DNA of 64,000 nt from Haloarcula pellucida (GTDB taxonomy: Archaea; Halobacteriota; Halobacteria; Halobacteriales; Haloarculaceae). Both the position numbers and the translations under genes were made by a program. Within the stretch, counting starts at the first letter, position 1. Each line of letters starts with the position of its first letter. The notes under the pieces are model-generated. The model worked only from the letters and a program-made list of their open reading frames with translations. It was not told where the DNA came from and made no database searches. This document shows, piece after piece, positions 43,494 to 52,707 of this stretch. The stretch covers positions 396,541 through 460,540 of the forward strand of contig NZ_BMOU01000004.1 in the NCBI RefSeq assembly GCF_014647235.1. Direction: 5' to 3'.

Positions 43494-43877
43494 CTAGCCT
43501 TTCTCAGTACAGTTGGTCGTGTTAATCCGGTACTCGGCAAGGGTTTGGTTTTCAGGATTGTTAGCCCGTAGTGTGACGCTTCCATTCTCAAGCTGATCGG
43601 TGGGTATCGAGATTACGTGGGTTCCCTTCGGCACGGGTTGATTCGTATTCATTGCCTGGCTGCCCACCGTCAACTCCACCGTGTTCACGGTCTGATTGGC
43701 CTCGTAGGAAACCTCCAACGCACCATTATTCTCAACGACTTGCGTGATCTCGATGACCGAACTGGACGTGACCTCCTCAAACGAAACGTTACACCGCTCG
43801 TCTGTCGGTGTTCCAGTGCCGGCCATACATCCGGCAAGGAGGATCAGGAGGGCCAATATTGGGACAGCTCGCTTCAT
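43494..43877 (-). CDS. Small secreted lipoprotein
   Basis: A 127-aa protein with an N-terminal signal (M-K-R-A-V-P-I-L-A-L-L-I-L) ending in the lipobox L-A-G-C. The mature part is Asn/Thr/Val-rich and beta-like (N-N-G-A-L-E-V-S-Y-E-A, T-V-E-L-T-V-G), with two further Cys residues that may pair. Codon GC is lower than average. ATG 43877 is preferred over a GTG 15 bp upstream. Unknown function. Confidence 0.75.
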   Translation of the reverse strand: MKRAVPILALLILLAGCMAGTGTPTDERCNVSFEEVTSSSVIEITQVVENNGALEVSYEANQTVNTVELTVGSQAMNTNQPVPKGTHVISIPTDQLENGSVTLRANNPENQTLAEYRINTTNCTEKG

Positions 43878-44166
43878 CAAATTCGAATCCACGTTGGACT
43901 ACTGTGGTTCTTTTGTTAATTGGTCGTCGAATCCTTCTTGCGGCAGCTGAACAGACATACGTCTACTTGTTCGTTCATACCATCGAACCAGCTATACACC
44001 ACTTCAGTGGCACGCAATCTTCAGCGACCGAATATTTTACTCGATACTGTATCTGAAGGATGGGATTTCAACAGAGCCTTGGACTCCTGTTCGAGGGTGT
44101 CATAGAACGGTTGGCATACCCAACTGACGAATCGTTCGATACAGGACAAGGAGAACAGTGGTCGAA

Positions 44167-44496
44167 TTACAACCAGTCAGCGGGGAGTTCATCTTCGTGG
44201 TTATCCAGTAGTTCGAGCAGTGGCCTGATTTCGTCGAATTTCGGCCCCTTGATTACTTCGTGCGTGTCTTGGTTCCACTCAATAAACCCGTAGTCGGCCA
44301 ACTTCGGCAAGTGAACGTGATGCATCGACACGAGACGGTCGACGGCATCAGATTCGCTTTCAGAGTCAGCGATAACGACTGGCGCGTCATCTTGTGGATT
44401 ATGCTCTAACAACGCAACCAACAGTTTCCGTCGCTGAAAATCAGCCAACGCATCCATCATATCATCGGATGAGATTGACCCCACTACATTCTTCAC
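44167..44496 (-). CDS. DUF7344-like winged-helix regulator
   Basis: A 109-aa protein, GTG start at 44496 (ATG at 44460 possible). D-A-L-A-D-F-Q-R-R-K-L-L-V-A-L-L resembles the first helix of haloarchaeal DUF7344 domains, and M-H-H-V-H-L-P-K-L-A-D-Y-G-F-I-E-W the recognition-helix and wing region. Such proteins are putative transcriptional regulators, often near mobile or accessory genes. Targets unknown. Confidence 0.8.
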   Translation of the reverse strand: MKNVVGSISSDDMMDALADFQRRKLLVALLEHNPQDDAPVVIADSESESDAVDRLVSMHHVHLPKLADYGFIEWNQDTHEVIKGPKFDEIRPLLELLDNHEDELPADWL

Positions 44497-44793
44497 ACTC
44501 CTACAACAGTCGAAACACGGATAATGCCCTCACAATAGCACAGTATCTGAACGTTTGAGTAACTGAGTAACAAGTCCAAACGGCAGTCTCCCCCGCCCCA
44601 ACTCTGATTCGCGCAACGCGCACAGTCGATTAAACAGCCGATTCGTCGAATTGCGGGCGGAAACAACAGCGACGAAAACGCGTATGTTAGCTAGTGACAA
44701 ATAGTCTATTTCTTGGAGTCTCTAATGTGACATGCGCCGGACATAGGCCCGGTGAGTAGTATCAGAAGTCCTCCCTTTCTTTCCCGTGACCGC
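44497..44793. other. AT-richer intergenic region beside the methyltransferase gene
   Basis: About 300 bp at the right edge of the accessory patch with no convincing gene, tRNA or inverted repeat. It lies downstream of the methyltransferase gene and upstream of the DUF7344-like gene, so the promoter of the latter should be here. Confidence 0.45.
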
Positions 44794-47673
44794 TCAGAAC
44801 TCGCGCAGACTCGCGTTGTAGTCGCTCTCGGGTTCGAATTCGGGAATCAGCGAGTCCAAGTCGTAGTCGTCGAGATCGTCGACGGCTCGCACCTGCACGT
44901 TCTCGGACGCGGCCCCGTCGACGCGCTGGCGGACCATCCCGCGGTGGGCCGCCTGCAACTCTCCGGGCGACATGTCCAACTCCAGAAAGTCCAGCAACGC
45001 CGCGTCGAGGCCGTCTTGAGCCCCGCGCTCCCCCCGCACCAGCGCCCGTCCGGCCCGAGAAATCCGGTCTCTGATTTCGTCGCTCATCAGGTCGGGGTTC
45101 GGCACGGGCACCGAGGCCACCTCGTAGGTGAGTAGTTGGAGCGCCCCGCCGCCTTCGTGGCGACCCCACAGTTCGAGCAGAATCTTGTACACCGTCGAGT
45201 TGAGGACGTGGGGCAGGACGTTCTCGTGGTCGGTGACGTCGACACACTGGATGGCGTTCGTCGGCGCGAACCCGCCGGCGTTCTCGACGGTGAACACCCG
45301 TTCGTTGTAGAACACCGGGTGGAGTACGTCGGGGACGAGCAGCTCGCCGAGGTTGAACCACGGCGTGTGGGTGGAGACGGTACGTCCGTCAGGGACGCCC
45401 TCGTCCTCGCCGTATTCGAGATACCGAAGGGTGGAGTGATAGCCGTCCTCGCGTAACTGGTCTTTGACGGCCGCCGCGAGGTCCGGCGTCGACCGGAGGC
45501 CAGTCCAGTCGGCTTCGAACGCCTCGACGTACTCGTGGAAGTCCAGCAGATACTGGCCCGTCTCGTCCAGCCGAGCGGAGTCGATGTCCCGAATCGACCG
45601 TATGGCGGGTCGCAGGAACCGCTCGTCGACGCCCCACTGGGCGACGTCGTCCTCGTCCAGCAGGAAGAAGCCGTTGTGGCCCGTCTTGTTGCCGAAGGCG
45701 ACGTCGGCGAAGGCGTCCAGCCGCCGGGTCTTCTCGCTGTTCACGAGCGGAACGAACGGACTCGGCCCGTAGAGGTAGTAGCCGAGTTTCTGGCCGCCCT
45801 GCTCCGCCAAGTGTTGCTGGGGCACGCTGGTGACGCGGTACTCGTCGTGGGTCTCGATGTCGAACAGTCGGTCGTCCGGGACGGAACGGTGGGAGCCAGC
45901 GACCGAAGCGAGCGTCTCCGGCGGCAGTCGCTCTTTCACCCGGACGAAGTCCGTCGTCGTCTCCCGACGCGCCCGTTCGTCCGCGCATTTCTCGACGAAC
46001 AGGAGGACGGTGTCGACGAGCGCCGAGAACGCCCTGTCGGCGAATCCGACGACGGCGTGGACCTTCGTCTGGTCGTAGAGGAACTCCTGAAAGGACTCGC
46101 CGTACTTCGTCGTCAGCCACTTCGTCGGGACGACGACGCCGAGTCGGCCCCCCTCCCTGAGGAACCGTAGCGCGTGCGTGACGAAGTAGACGTACGCATC
46201 GGACTGCTTCGATAGCTTCCCCGCGCCGCTGTAGTAGGGCGTCGCGTCCTCGGGACCGTACGCCCGTAGGTGTTCACGGAAGTGCTCTTTGTCCGGCGAG
46301 AGGTCCTCTTGGCGGATGTACGGCGGGTTTCCCACGACCGCATCGAACGACCCCGGCCGACGCCTCTCGGTCCCGGCGTCGGGAAGCCGTTCGTCGCGCG
46401 GTGAGACGTCGAAAAAGGAGTCGGCGAGCGTATGGACCGCCTCGGTCTGCTCGCGAACGGTCCGAGACGAGAGGTTCAGCGCGGTGAGACGGAGGGGGAA
46501 GCGATTGACGTCGACGGCGACGAGGTTGTCGAGTGCCTCCTGATGGGTCGCCGTCGACGACCCGTCTCGGATGCGGTGGTACGCTTCGACGGGAAACGTC
46601 CCACTGCCCGAGGCCGGGTCGAGCACTCGTGGAACCCGGTCGCCGTCCGACTGGAGGGTCCAGTCGCATATCGCCGCCGCCACGTCGGGGTGCGTGTAGA
46701 ACTGCCCCTGTGCCTTGCGCTCGCTCGCGGGGACGAGTCGTTCGTACAGTTCCCCCAGCACGTCCTCCTCGACGTCCGAGAGCGCCGTCGCGTCGAGACG
46801 GTCCAGTAGCGTCCCGAGCGCGGTCCGCGTGTCCGCGTCGTGCGGAAACGACGCGAACAGCGAGCGACCGCTCTCGACTTCCGGGTCGTGGTCGAGTTCG
46901 CACCGGCCTTCGAGGTGGTGTTCGACGCTGTCCACAGCGACCCCGTCGACCAGTGATCCGACCGTCACCCCGGGTTCGGCCGAGTCGGGTGGTTGTTCAC
47001 AGAGCACGTCGAGAAACAGCGCCTCGGTCGCTAACAGGTAGGCGTACTGTTTCGCAGCGAGTGTGAATCGTGCATCCGCGTCGAGTGGCGCGTAGTCGTT
47101 CGCCTCGACCCACGCGTCGAACCCCGCCGTGAACGACGGGTTCGTTTCGTAGGAGTCCCGTGCGAGCGTTCGGAGTCGGGGCCAGACGGCACCGTGAAAC
47201 GACTGAACGGTGCCGAGTAGCCGTTTTCGCGCCGCCTGTTCCGGGAGGGTGACGTCGGCGGCGAGCGACCGAACCGCGTCGAGGAGCGCCGGAAGGCGGC
47301 CGTCGAGCGTCGGGTCCCCGAGGTCGACGGGGCGAAAGTCGAGGTAGTAGTACGCGCCGGCAGCGGCGTCGGCGTCCGCAAAGAGAAAGAGGTCACGGGC
47401 GTTGCAGGTGGCGACGTGGTCGACGCCCGCCTCGGCCGCGTACTCACACGCTCGCTCGACGACATCGGCAGCCAGCGGCCCCGCCGTCTCACTCGTGACC
47501 ACGACGGCCAGTCCCCCAGTCCGCGCGGACTCGACGACGATAGCCGCCCGCTTCTCGCCGACGTCCTCGTCGAGAGAGACGGCGTCGAACGGCGTCGCGG
47601 CATCACGGACGTACTCCCGAAATCGGGCGCGAAGGCGGCGACGGAAGTCCGCTGCCGACGGGTCGCTCGACAT
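44794..47673 (-). CDS. Eco57I-type DNA adenine methyltransferase, possibly a type IIG restriction-modification enzyme
   Basis: A 959-aa protein. The N-terminal about 310 residues are an uncharacterised domain that could hold a nuclease fold. The methyltransferase core has motif I V-L-D-P-A-S-G-S-G-T-F-P near residue 345 and motif IV G-N-P-P-Y-I-R-Q near 450, the N6-adenine class. The C-terminal about 400 residues look like a target-recognition and helical region. A single large chain with no separate R or S gene suggests a type IIG or orphan modification enzyme. ATG 47673 was chosen over an upstream basic extension. Confidence 0.88.
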   Translation of the reverse strand: MSSDPSAADFRRRLRARFREYVRDAATPFDAVSLDEDVGEKRAAIVVESARTGGLAVVVTSETAGPLAADVVERACEYAAEAGVDHVATCNARDLFLFADADAAAGAYYYLDFRPVDLGDPTLDGRLPALLDAVRSLAADVTLPEQAARKRLLGTVQSFHGAVWPRLRTLARDSYETNPSFTAGFDAWVEANDYAPLDADARFTLAAKQYAYLLATEALFLDVLCEQPPDSAEPGVTVGSLVDGVAVDSVEHHLEGRCELDHDPEVESGRSLFASFPHDADTRTALGTLLDRLDATALSDVEEDVLGELYERLVPASERKAQGQFYTHPDVAAAICDWTLQSDGDRVPRVLDPASGSGTFPVEAYHRIRDGSSTATHQEALDNLVAVDVNRFPLRLTALNLSSRTVREQTEAVHTLADSFFDVSPRDERLPDAGTERRRPGSFDAVVGNPPYIRQEDLSPDKEHFREHLRAYGPEDATPYYSGAGKLSKQSDAYVYFVTHALRFLREGGRLGVVVPTKWLTTKYGESFQEFLYDQTKVHAVVGFADRAFSALVDTVLLFVEKCADERARRETTTDFVRVKERLPPETLASVAGSHRSVPDDRLFDIETHDEYRVTSVPQQHLAEQGGQKLGYYLYGPSPFVPLVNSEKTRRLDAFADVAFGNKTGHNGFFLLDEDDVAQWGVDERFLRPAIRSIRDIDSARLDETGQYLLDFHEYVEAFEADWTGLRSTPDLAAAVKDQLREDGYHSTLRYLEYGEDEGVPDGRTVSTHTPWFNLGELLVPDVLHPVFYNERVFTVENAGGFAPTNAIQCVDVTDHENVLPHVLNSTVYKILLELWGRHEGGGALQLLTYEVASVPVPNPDLMSDEIRDRISRAGRALVRGERGAQDGLDAALLDFLELDMSPGELQAAHRGMVRQRVDGAASENVQVRAVDDLDDYDLDSLIPEFEPESDYNASLREF

Positions 47674-47810
47674 AGAGAGTCCATCCGACCGCGTCGTCTT
47701 CACTGTGTGGGTCGCTAACGAACGCAGGGTTCGACGGGAGCGCCGCACCGCTAGCTACGTCGGAGACGCCCCGCCGCGAGAATTAAGTCCGGACCGTGTG
47801 TATTACTGAC

Positions 47811-48767
47811 GTGGTAGAAAGGCTCATCATCGACACGGACACCGCGGGCGACGACACGCAAGCCATTCTCATGGCCGCCCTCGCCGACGCCATCGACGTG
47901 GAGGCGCTGACCATCGTCGCCGGTAACGTCGAGTTCGAGTACGAGGTCGAGAACGCGAAGTACACGCTCGATCTGGCGGGCGTCGCCGACGCGGTGCCGG
48001 TCTACGAGGGAGCGCGTCGTCCGCTACTCAAGGACTTCGAACACGTCGACCACGTCCACGGCGACGGGGGGTTGGGCGGTGACCTCTATCCCGATACGGG
48101 CATCCCCTCGGCGGACGGCCACGCCGTCGACGCCATCGTCGAGACGGTCCGGGCATCGCCCGGCGAGGTGAGTCTGGCCTGTATCGGCCCGCTGACCAAC
48201 GTCGCGATGGCGATCCGACGCGAACCCGACCTGAACGAGTTGCTGGACGAGGTGTGGGTGATGGGCGGGGCGGTGAACACGCTGGGCAACGACACGCCCG
48301 CCGCGGAGTTCAACTTCTGGGTCGACCCCGACGCCGCGAAGATAGTGGTGAACGAACTCGACGTGACGCTCGTAGACTGGGGGCTGACGGTCCGCCACGG
48401 GACCATCGACGGGGACGAACTCGACAGGTTCGCCGACGCGGACACGCCCTACGCCGAGTTCTTTACCGCGATCACGAGCCACGCCCGCGAGTTCTCGAAA
48501 GAGCGGTTCGGCGTCGACGCCGCCACTCAACCGGACACGCTCGCGATGGCGTGTCTCGTCAACCCCGACCTCGTGACGGAGGCGGGGACGTACTTCGTCG
48601 ACGTGGACGAACGCGAGGGGATGACCCGGGGGTACAGCCTCGTCGACGAACTCGGCATCACCGACGGCGAACCACGGACTCGCGTCGTCGAATCCGTCGA
48701 CGGAGACGTGTTCGACCAGATGGTCGCTGACATGCTCTTAGCCGGGGACCCCGAGCAGTCGCTGTGA
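47811..48767 (+). CDS. Nucleoside hydrolase (inosine-uridine preferring type)
   Basis: A 318-aa protein with the calcium-binding D-T-D-T-A-G-D-D motif at about residues 8-15 (D-x-D-x-x-x-D-D), the family signature. V-W-V-M-G-G-A-V near 149 and E-F-N-F-W-V-D-P-D-A-A near 166 are also conserved. It cleaves ribonucleosides to base and ribose. GTG 47811 (V-V-E-R-L-I-I) is preferred; another GTG lies 15 bp upstream. It may feed purine/pyrimidine salvage. Confidence 0.93.
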   Translation: MVERLIIDTDTAGDDTQAILMAALADAIDVEALTIVAGNVEFEYEVENAKYTLDLAGVADAVPVYEGARRPLLKDFEHVDHVHGDGGLGGDLYPDTGIPSADGHAVDAIVETVRASPGEVSLACIGPLTNVAMAIRREPDLNELLDEVWVMGGAVNTLGNDTPAAEFNFWVDPDAAKIVVNELDVTLVDWGLTVRHGTIDGDELDRFADADTPYAEFFTAITSHAREFSKERFGVDAATQPDTLAMACLVNPDLVTEAGTYFVDVDEREGMTRGYSLVDELGITDGEPRTRVVESVDGDVFDQMVADMLLAGDPEQSL

Positions 48768-48925
48768 GTCACGGCCTCGCTCGCGTCGGCGCTGTAGCGC
48801 GCCGAGTGCTGCTTGGGTCCGAACAGGACCCGTGACAGAACGACTACCGCTGTGGTCGACGTGTTCCTTGGTGCGAATTAGGCGGCTGATAAGGAAGGGA
48901 ATCCTGTCGGTGGTTCATACGTTGC

Positions 48926-50602
48926 ATGCATGACGCCCTCCACGTCGTCTGGGCCTCCCCGACGGCGAACCGTGTCGTGACACAGGATGGAACGTGGATA
49001 CTCGCCGGTACTCGACCGAACAGACTGGCCGAGCAAATCGAGACCGGGGCCGACGTCGACGACATCGTCGAAGGGTTCGACGCGGACGACGCCGTCGCGG
49101 TCCGAATCGGGGACGACGGGCGACTCGACGCCTACCGGAGCGTCACGGCGACGCGAAACGTCTACGTCGCGGACGTTCCGGACGGACCGGTCGTCGTCGC
49201 CGACTGCTTCCGGAACGCACTCGCGGAACTCCCCGTCGAGGACCGCACGGTATCCCAGCGGGCGGTCGCCGACCACCTGCTCTTTCGGAACCCCATCGAA
49301 CCGGAGACGTACGTCGAGGCGATTCGGGGGCTAGAACACGGGTGTCACCTCACCTACGACCCGGCGACCGGTGACCGACAGACGCGCCTCGTCGATCGCC
49401 TCGACCCCGATGGCGAGACCGCCGTCGACACCGCGCCATCGCGAATCCACGACGTACTGACGACGGTTCTCGACGAGACGCTTCCGGACCGTCGGGTTCG
49501 GAACATGCTCTCGGGCGGCGTCGACTCGACGCTGCTTCACACCTACCTCGGTGACGCACCCGCTCTCGTCATGGCGACGGACTCGCCGGAGTTCGCCTCG
49601 GAGGTCGACGCCGCGGACAGAGCGGTGGCGATGCTGGACGTGCCGACCGACCGCCACGACGTCGCGGAGTCGGCGTTCCTCTCACATCTCGAAGCGAGCG
49701 TCGACGCACTCGGGTTTCCGTCCCACTACAACCAGACGGTACTCACCGACGCCGTGTTCAGGGCCGCCGAGAGCGGGGTCTACGTCAACGGAGAGGGTGC
49801 CGACGCGCTGTTTGGCCTGCCCGCGGTGAAGGGTGCACGCGTCGCCGACCGCCTCGCGCCGCTGTTTGCCGCCCCCGGTCTGACCACGCTGTGGCGACGT
49901 GGCGTCGCGAGCGTCCTGCCGCGAGCGACGCACCTCCCAGACATCGCGTCGTGGCTGGACCGACCGATCACGGACCCATCGGCGTTCGCCCAGCGGTTGC
50001 CGTTCTACACCGACCCCGAAGTAGTAGCGCAGTGTACCGACGAAGCGACCGTCGAGTCGCGGTTCCGACGACAGACCGAGTACGTGCAACGGCGCGTCGA
50101 GCGATCCTCGGGCGGGCGGTTCGTCGACCACGCGGAACTCGGTCATCTGCTGAGTGCGTTCCGCCACAACGCCGCCGAACAGTGGCGCCAACTGGGCTAC
50201 GTCCACGGACACGAACTCGTCGCCCCGTTCAAGACCCGACGACTGACCGCCTGTGCGCTCTCGGTGCCACCGGCGAGACGCTACGTCGGCGGTCGGGGAT
50301 CGTTCACCCCGAAACACCTCCTCAAGTCGCTCCTGAAGCGACGGCTGCCGGCCTATCCGGTCCGTCAGCCGAAAGGTGCCGGCTCACTCCCCGTCGAGCG
50401 CTACTTCGAGGACGGACCGCTGACGAACGTCTTCGAGCGGTACGACCCGCCCGAGTTCGTCCCGGCGGCGATGTACGAGGACCACGTCGAACAGTTCGGT
50501 CCGGTGACGTGGAATCTCATCACCTTCGCCATCTGGCGCGACCGCGTGTTGCAAAATCCCGACCTCTCGCGGGTCGAGGGAACGACTGTCGTCGAGGCGT
50601 AA
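48926..50602 (+). CDS. Asparagine-synthetase-like enzyme without the glutaminase Cys
   Basis: A 558-aa protein. The ATP-pyrophosphatase motif M-L-S-G-G-V-D-S-T-L near residue 192 marks the synthetase domain (about 175-500). The N-terminal glutaminase-like domain starts M-H-D-A-L-H, without the Cys2 nucleophile needed to use glutamine. It may use ammonia or make another amide bond, as beta-lactam synthetases do. Position beside a sulfatase-like gene suggests surface glycan or secondary metabolism, but that is inference. Confidence 0.85.
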   Translation: MHDALHVVWASPTANRVVTQDGTWILAGTRPNRLAEQIETGADVDDIVEGFDADDAVAVRIGDDGRLDAYRSVTATRNVYVADVPDGPVVVADCFRNALAELPVEDRTVSQRAVADHLLFRNPIEPETYVEAIRGLEHGCHLTYDPATGDRQTRLVDRLDPDGETAVDTAPSRIHDVLTTVLDETLPDRRVRNMLSGGVDSTLLHTYLGDAPALVMATDSPEFASEVDAADRAVAMLDVPTDRHDVAESAFLSHLEASVDALGFPSHYNQTVLTDAVFRAAESGVYVNGEGADALFGLPAVKGARVADRLAPLFAAPGLTTLWRRGVASVLPRATHLPDIASWLDRPITDPSAFAQRLPFYTDPEVVAQCTDEATVESRFRRQTEYVQRRVERSSGGRFVDHAELGHLLSAFRHNAAEQWRQLGYVHGHELVAPFKTRRLTACALSVPPARRYVGGRGSFTPKHLLKSLLKRRLPAYPVRQPKGAGSLPVERYFEDGPLTNVFERYDPPEFVPAAMYEDHVEQFGPVTWNLITFAIWRDRVLQNPDLSRVEGTTVVEA

Positions 50603-50647
50603 CGGCGACCGGCAGAGTCCGTACACCGGTTCGTCGCGACTCGCTCG

Positions 50648-51895
50648 CTACACCCGCCCGCTCTCGGCGAGCTCCGCTGCGGCGGCGACGACCCGCTCTT
50701 TCTCCGATTGGGACCCGAGCCAGAAGTCGACGAGGTCCTGCCCGACCGCCCGAAGGTCCTCGTCGTCGACCTCCGCATCCTCGCCGTCGGTCAAGTCGTA
50801 CAGTTCCCGGTCGTCGGGCGACCAGATGTACTTCCAATCTTTCCCGCGGACGGCGACGTTCGGCATCCGCGTCGAGGAGTAGACGTAGGGCTCTGTGAGT
50901 CGCTCGGGGACTGACTCGTCACCGCTGGCGAGGCCGTGCAACAGCGCCGGGAGACGACTGAGCGAGAACGGTTCCTCGACGCGACCGGACGGCCCGTTAC
51001 AGACCACGAGCGGCACGTTCACGAGGTGTTCGTACAGTTGCCGGCCGTGGCCGTACATCCCGTGTTCACCGAAGGCCTCACCGTGGTCGCCGTGGACGAC
51101 GAACAGCGGGTCCTCGCCCACCTCGTCAGTGAGGAACGAGAGGAACTCGTCGGTGTACGCAAGCGAGTTCTCGTAGGCCGTGGTCAACACGTCGTGGAGG
51201 ATGGACTCGAACGGCAAGTCCCGACTCAGGAACAGCCCCATGTTGGCGGGATAGGTCTTGAGTCGGGACTGTGTCCGGTACTCCTTCGGCGGAAGGTAGG
51301 GGAGGTGGCTGTCGACCAGAAACACCCAGAGAAAGTACGGGTCGTCGGCCTGTGCCGTCCACTCGGTGATTTCGTCTGCGAGCGCTTCCCACGACATGAA
51401 CATGTCCTGTCCCTGCCACCAGTTGGCGGCGTTCATCGCCAGCGTCCCGATGGTACTCTCCTGTTCGCCCCCTTCGAGGAGGTCGCTCGACGCGTCGTTC
51501 TCCATGAAGTCCTCGAAGCGGTCGAACCCCTCGTCGAACCCGAAGTACCGCGAGGTCCACGGGTTCGCGGTGAACGCGGCCGTCTCGTAGCCGCGTTCGG
51601 AGAACTCCTCGGCGACGCTCCGTCGGGCGGCCATGTGTTCGCGGACGTGCGCTTTCATGTCCTCGCGGGTCGCACCGGCGGCGTCCGGCCGTTCGACCGG
51701 GTCCGTCCCCGTCAGAAAGGAGGTGGCCGACGCGAACGTCGCGGCACCCGGGGCGACGGCGTTCTCGAACACCAATCCGTCCTCGGCGTGGGCCGCGAGC
51801 GTCGGCATCGTGTCGGTATCGCCGGCTGCGACGCCACAGTAGTCGGTACGGAAACTATCGATAGTGACGAGGACCACGCTCTGGTCGTCGGGCAT
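50648..51895 (-). CDS. Sulfatase/alkaline-phosphatase superfamily enzyme
   Basis: A 415-aa protein. Metal ligands are visible as V-T-I-D-S-F-R-T-D-Y near residue 10 and H-G-D-H-G-E near 265. The position of the sulfatase formylglycine Cys/Ser (C/S-x-P-x-R) reads A-A-T-F-A-S-A-T, so Thr is the likely nucleophile, as in phosphoethanolamine or phosphoglycerol transferases. No signal peptide or membrane anchor is evident. ATG 51895 was preferred over a long basic upstream frame. Confidence 0.88.
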   Translation of the reverse strand: MPDDQSVVLVTIDSFRTDYCGVAAGDTDTMPTLAAHAEDGLVFENAVAPGAATFASATSFLTGTDPVERPDAAGATREDMKAHVREHMAARRSVAEEFSERGYETAAFTANPWTSRYFGFDEGFDRFEDFMENDASSDLLEGGEQESTIGTLAMNAANWWQGQDMFMSWEALADEITEWTAQADDPYFLWVFLVDSHLPYLPPKEYRTQSRLKTYPANMGLFLSRDLPFESILHDVLTTAYENSLAYTDEFLSFLTDEVGEDPLFVVHGDHGEAFGEHGMYGHGRQLYEHLVNVPLVVCNGPSGRVEEPFSLSRLPALLHGLASGDESVPERLTEPYVYSSTRMPNVAVRGKDWKYIWSPDDRELYDLTDGEDAEVDDEDLRAVGQDLVDFWLGSQSEKERVVAAAAELAESGRV

Positions 51896-52004
51896 GTGCC
51901 ATCTGGGAGTCAGAGAGCGTGGGTTATTATTCAGCAGATAAGTCGACTGTTTCAGCCGATAAACACGCAATTTGTGCGGCGGAGCGTCTGAACGGTTGCT
52001 GGCG

Positions 52005-52010
52005 TTTTTA
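52005..52010 (+). promoter_or_regulatory. TATA-like box of the small gene at 52035
   Basis: TTTTTA lies 25-30 nt before ATG 52035. It shares a spacer of about 140 bp with the divergent sulfatase-like gene. Confidence 0.55.
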
Positions 52011-52034
52011 CGATAGCCCGCACTCTCATCGTCC

Positions 52035-52271
52035 ATGCCACGCTCCGATGTCCCCGCGGAGAGCGTCACCCGCGTCGAACTCCCGACGGCACTCGTCGAC
52101 GACGTCGAACAGCGACTCCAGTACACCGACTTCGAGGACGCGAGCGCCTACGTCGAGTTCGTCGTCGAGGAAGTACTGGCGTCCGTCTCGGACGGCGAGG
52201 ACGCGAGCTACGACGCCGTCGACCGAGAGGAAGTCGAGAGCCGACTCGAATCGCTGGGCTACATGGAGTGA
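52035..52271 (+). CDS. Small acidic protein, possible ribbon-helix-helix type
   Basis: A 78-aa protein beginning MPRSDVPAES. T-R-V-E-L-P-T-A-L-V-D-D-V-E-Q-R-L looks like the beta-strand plus helix of RHH DNA-binding proteins, followed by an acidic helical tail ending E-S-L-G-Y-M-E. It is divergent from the sulfatase-like gene and could regulate it. Assignment by pattern only. Confidence 0.78.
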   Translation: MPRSDVPAESVTRVELPTALVDDVEQRLQYTDFEDASAYVEFVVEEVLASVSDGEDASYDAVDREEVESRLESLGYME

Positions 52272-52321
52272 CGTCGCCGGAGGACGACACGAGTCAACCA
52301 CCGGTTCGTCTGTACGTAGCT

Positions 52322-52400
52322 GGCGATAACGTGGCGTTAACACCGCAATAACGCCGCTCAACGCCGCTATCGCCGCGTTACCTCGCGGTTAGTGCGCTAT
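52322..52400. repeat. Cluster of short repeats, 10-bp phased AACGCCGCT
   Basis: AACGCCGCT occurs at 52350-52358 and 52360-52368, followed by a related ATCGCCGCG. CGTTA (52335-52339) and TAACG (52349-52353) could pair. The region lies in the spacer between 52271 and 52432 and could be a protein-binding site or degenerate repeat. Confidence 0.35.
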
Positions 52401-52431
52401 TGACCGACGATAGGCAGTGCCTCGGTGCCCG

Positions 52432-52626
52432 TTATCGGAGCCGTCGAACCAGTCGGAGCAACACCGACGCGGCCGTACCGATACCGGGGACGCGCCGCGA
52501 GAGGGCGGCGGCACCGAGCAGTACGAGGCCACTCTTGGTTCGGCCGCGGACGAACGCGAACGCGGCGTCGACGAGCGTCGAGAGCACGCTGAGTCTGTTC
52601 AGCGGCGAGTCGTGGACAGTAGTCAT
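52432..52626 (-). CDS. Small basic protein, 64 aa, unknown
   Basis: ATG 52626 to TAA 52432. A mostly helical, mildly hydrophobic protein with a basic C-terminus (L-L-R-L-V-R-R-L-R) and G-L-V-L-L-G-A-A-A-L in the middle; it may be membrane-associated. Basic composition is unusual in this organism. No family recognised. Confidence 0.5.
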   Translation of the reverse strand: MTTVHDSPLNRLSVLSTLVDAAFAFVRGRTKSGLVLLGAAALSRRVPGIGTAASVLLRLVRRLR

Positions 52627-52707
52627 CGTCTCGCCCGTAGGTACCGCGTCCGGTCGGATATAGCCCCGGCCGGAGTATGCATGCCGTCGGCGACTCGCTC
52701 GGACGGG

